NCBI GenBank assembly: GCA_016929035.1
Contig: JAFGJP010000275.1
Location: forward strand, 1 to 14,288
Direction of reading: 5' to 3'
Source: Candidatus Auribacterota bacterium
GTDB taxonomy: Bacteria; Auribacterota; JAFGBW01; JAFGJP01
Length of the DNA stretch: 14,288 nt
The translations under genes were made by a program, and so were the position numbers. Below the pieces are notes generated by a model that did no database searches, was not told the DNA's origin, and saw only the letters and a list, made by a program, of their open reading frames with translations. Below, piece by piece: positions 14,234-14,288 of this stretch (positions are counted from its first letter, which is position 1; every line of letters starts with the position of its first letter).

Positions 14234-14288
14234 AAATCGAGTATCCGATATGACCGCAGGGCTTGTGGGCATGCAGCCATCGGTAATG

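Noticed and set aside
14234..14288. Right-edge sequence as part of another gene
   Set aside because: Too short to support a reading frame or motif; nothing recognisable on either strand.

Overview
The window looks like chromosomal DNA from an uncultivated Gram-negative bacterium. Base composition is moderate (mid-40s % G+C by eye) and the reading frames are long and clean. Genes for surface glycans and glycoprotein modification dominate. Two features recall Omnitrophota, Nitrospirota or Desulfobacterota: the dispersed repeat beginning CGTCATTGCGAGGA, and an exported protein whose mature end reads ADVIYLKNG followed by a coiled coil and a retropepsin-like domain. This taxonomic placement is a low-confidence inference. 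I see no rRNA, tRNA, CRISPR array, transposase or integrase.

Layout. (1) 1-905, minus strand: N-terminal 301 codons of a multi-pass GT-C (GT39/PMT_2-like) glycosyltransferase that runs off the left edge. (2) 1074-8478, plus strand: a tight run of five genes. They encode a PseG-like sugar-nucleotide hydrolase or GT-B protein, an ATP-grasp ligase, a cytosolic GH57-like glycosidase or transglycosylase, a Maf-type (DUF115) motility-associated glycosyltransferase, and a DegT/DnrJ-type PLP sugar aminotransferase. (3) 8479-8833: a 355-bp gap with an inverted pair of CGTCATTGCGAGGA-type repeats and a perfect TATAAT box just before the next start codon. (4) 8834-11285, plus strand: a radical SAM protein, then 4 bp later an exported coiled-coil protein with a clan AA (retropepsin-like) aspartic protease domain. 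(5) 11320-14218, minus strand, converging on the previous block: a GT39-like membrane glycosyltransferase with a TPR tail, overlapping by 8 bp an SGNH/GDSL hydrolase that carries TPR-like helices inside its catalytic domain.

How the genes may work together. Block 2 has the logic of a protein-glycosylation island. The aminotransferase and PseG-like enzyme would act on a UDP-linked amino sugar, possibly related to pseudaminic acid. The ATP-grasp enzyme could add an acyl or aminoacyl group to an amine. The Maf protein would transfer the finished sugar to flagellin or another surface protein. The rest of the pseudaminic acid pathway (PseB, PseH, PseI, PseF) is not in the window, so the sugar identity is open, and the GH57-like enzyme has no textbook role in such a pathway. 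Blocks 1 and 5 are GT-C transferases and an SGNH enzyme, as expected for lipid-linked sugar transfer and acyl-ester editing at the envelope. Several genes lack a Shine-Dalgarno sequence and have a -10-like box directly before the start codon, which hints at leaderless transcripts.
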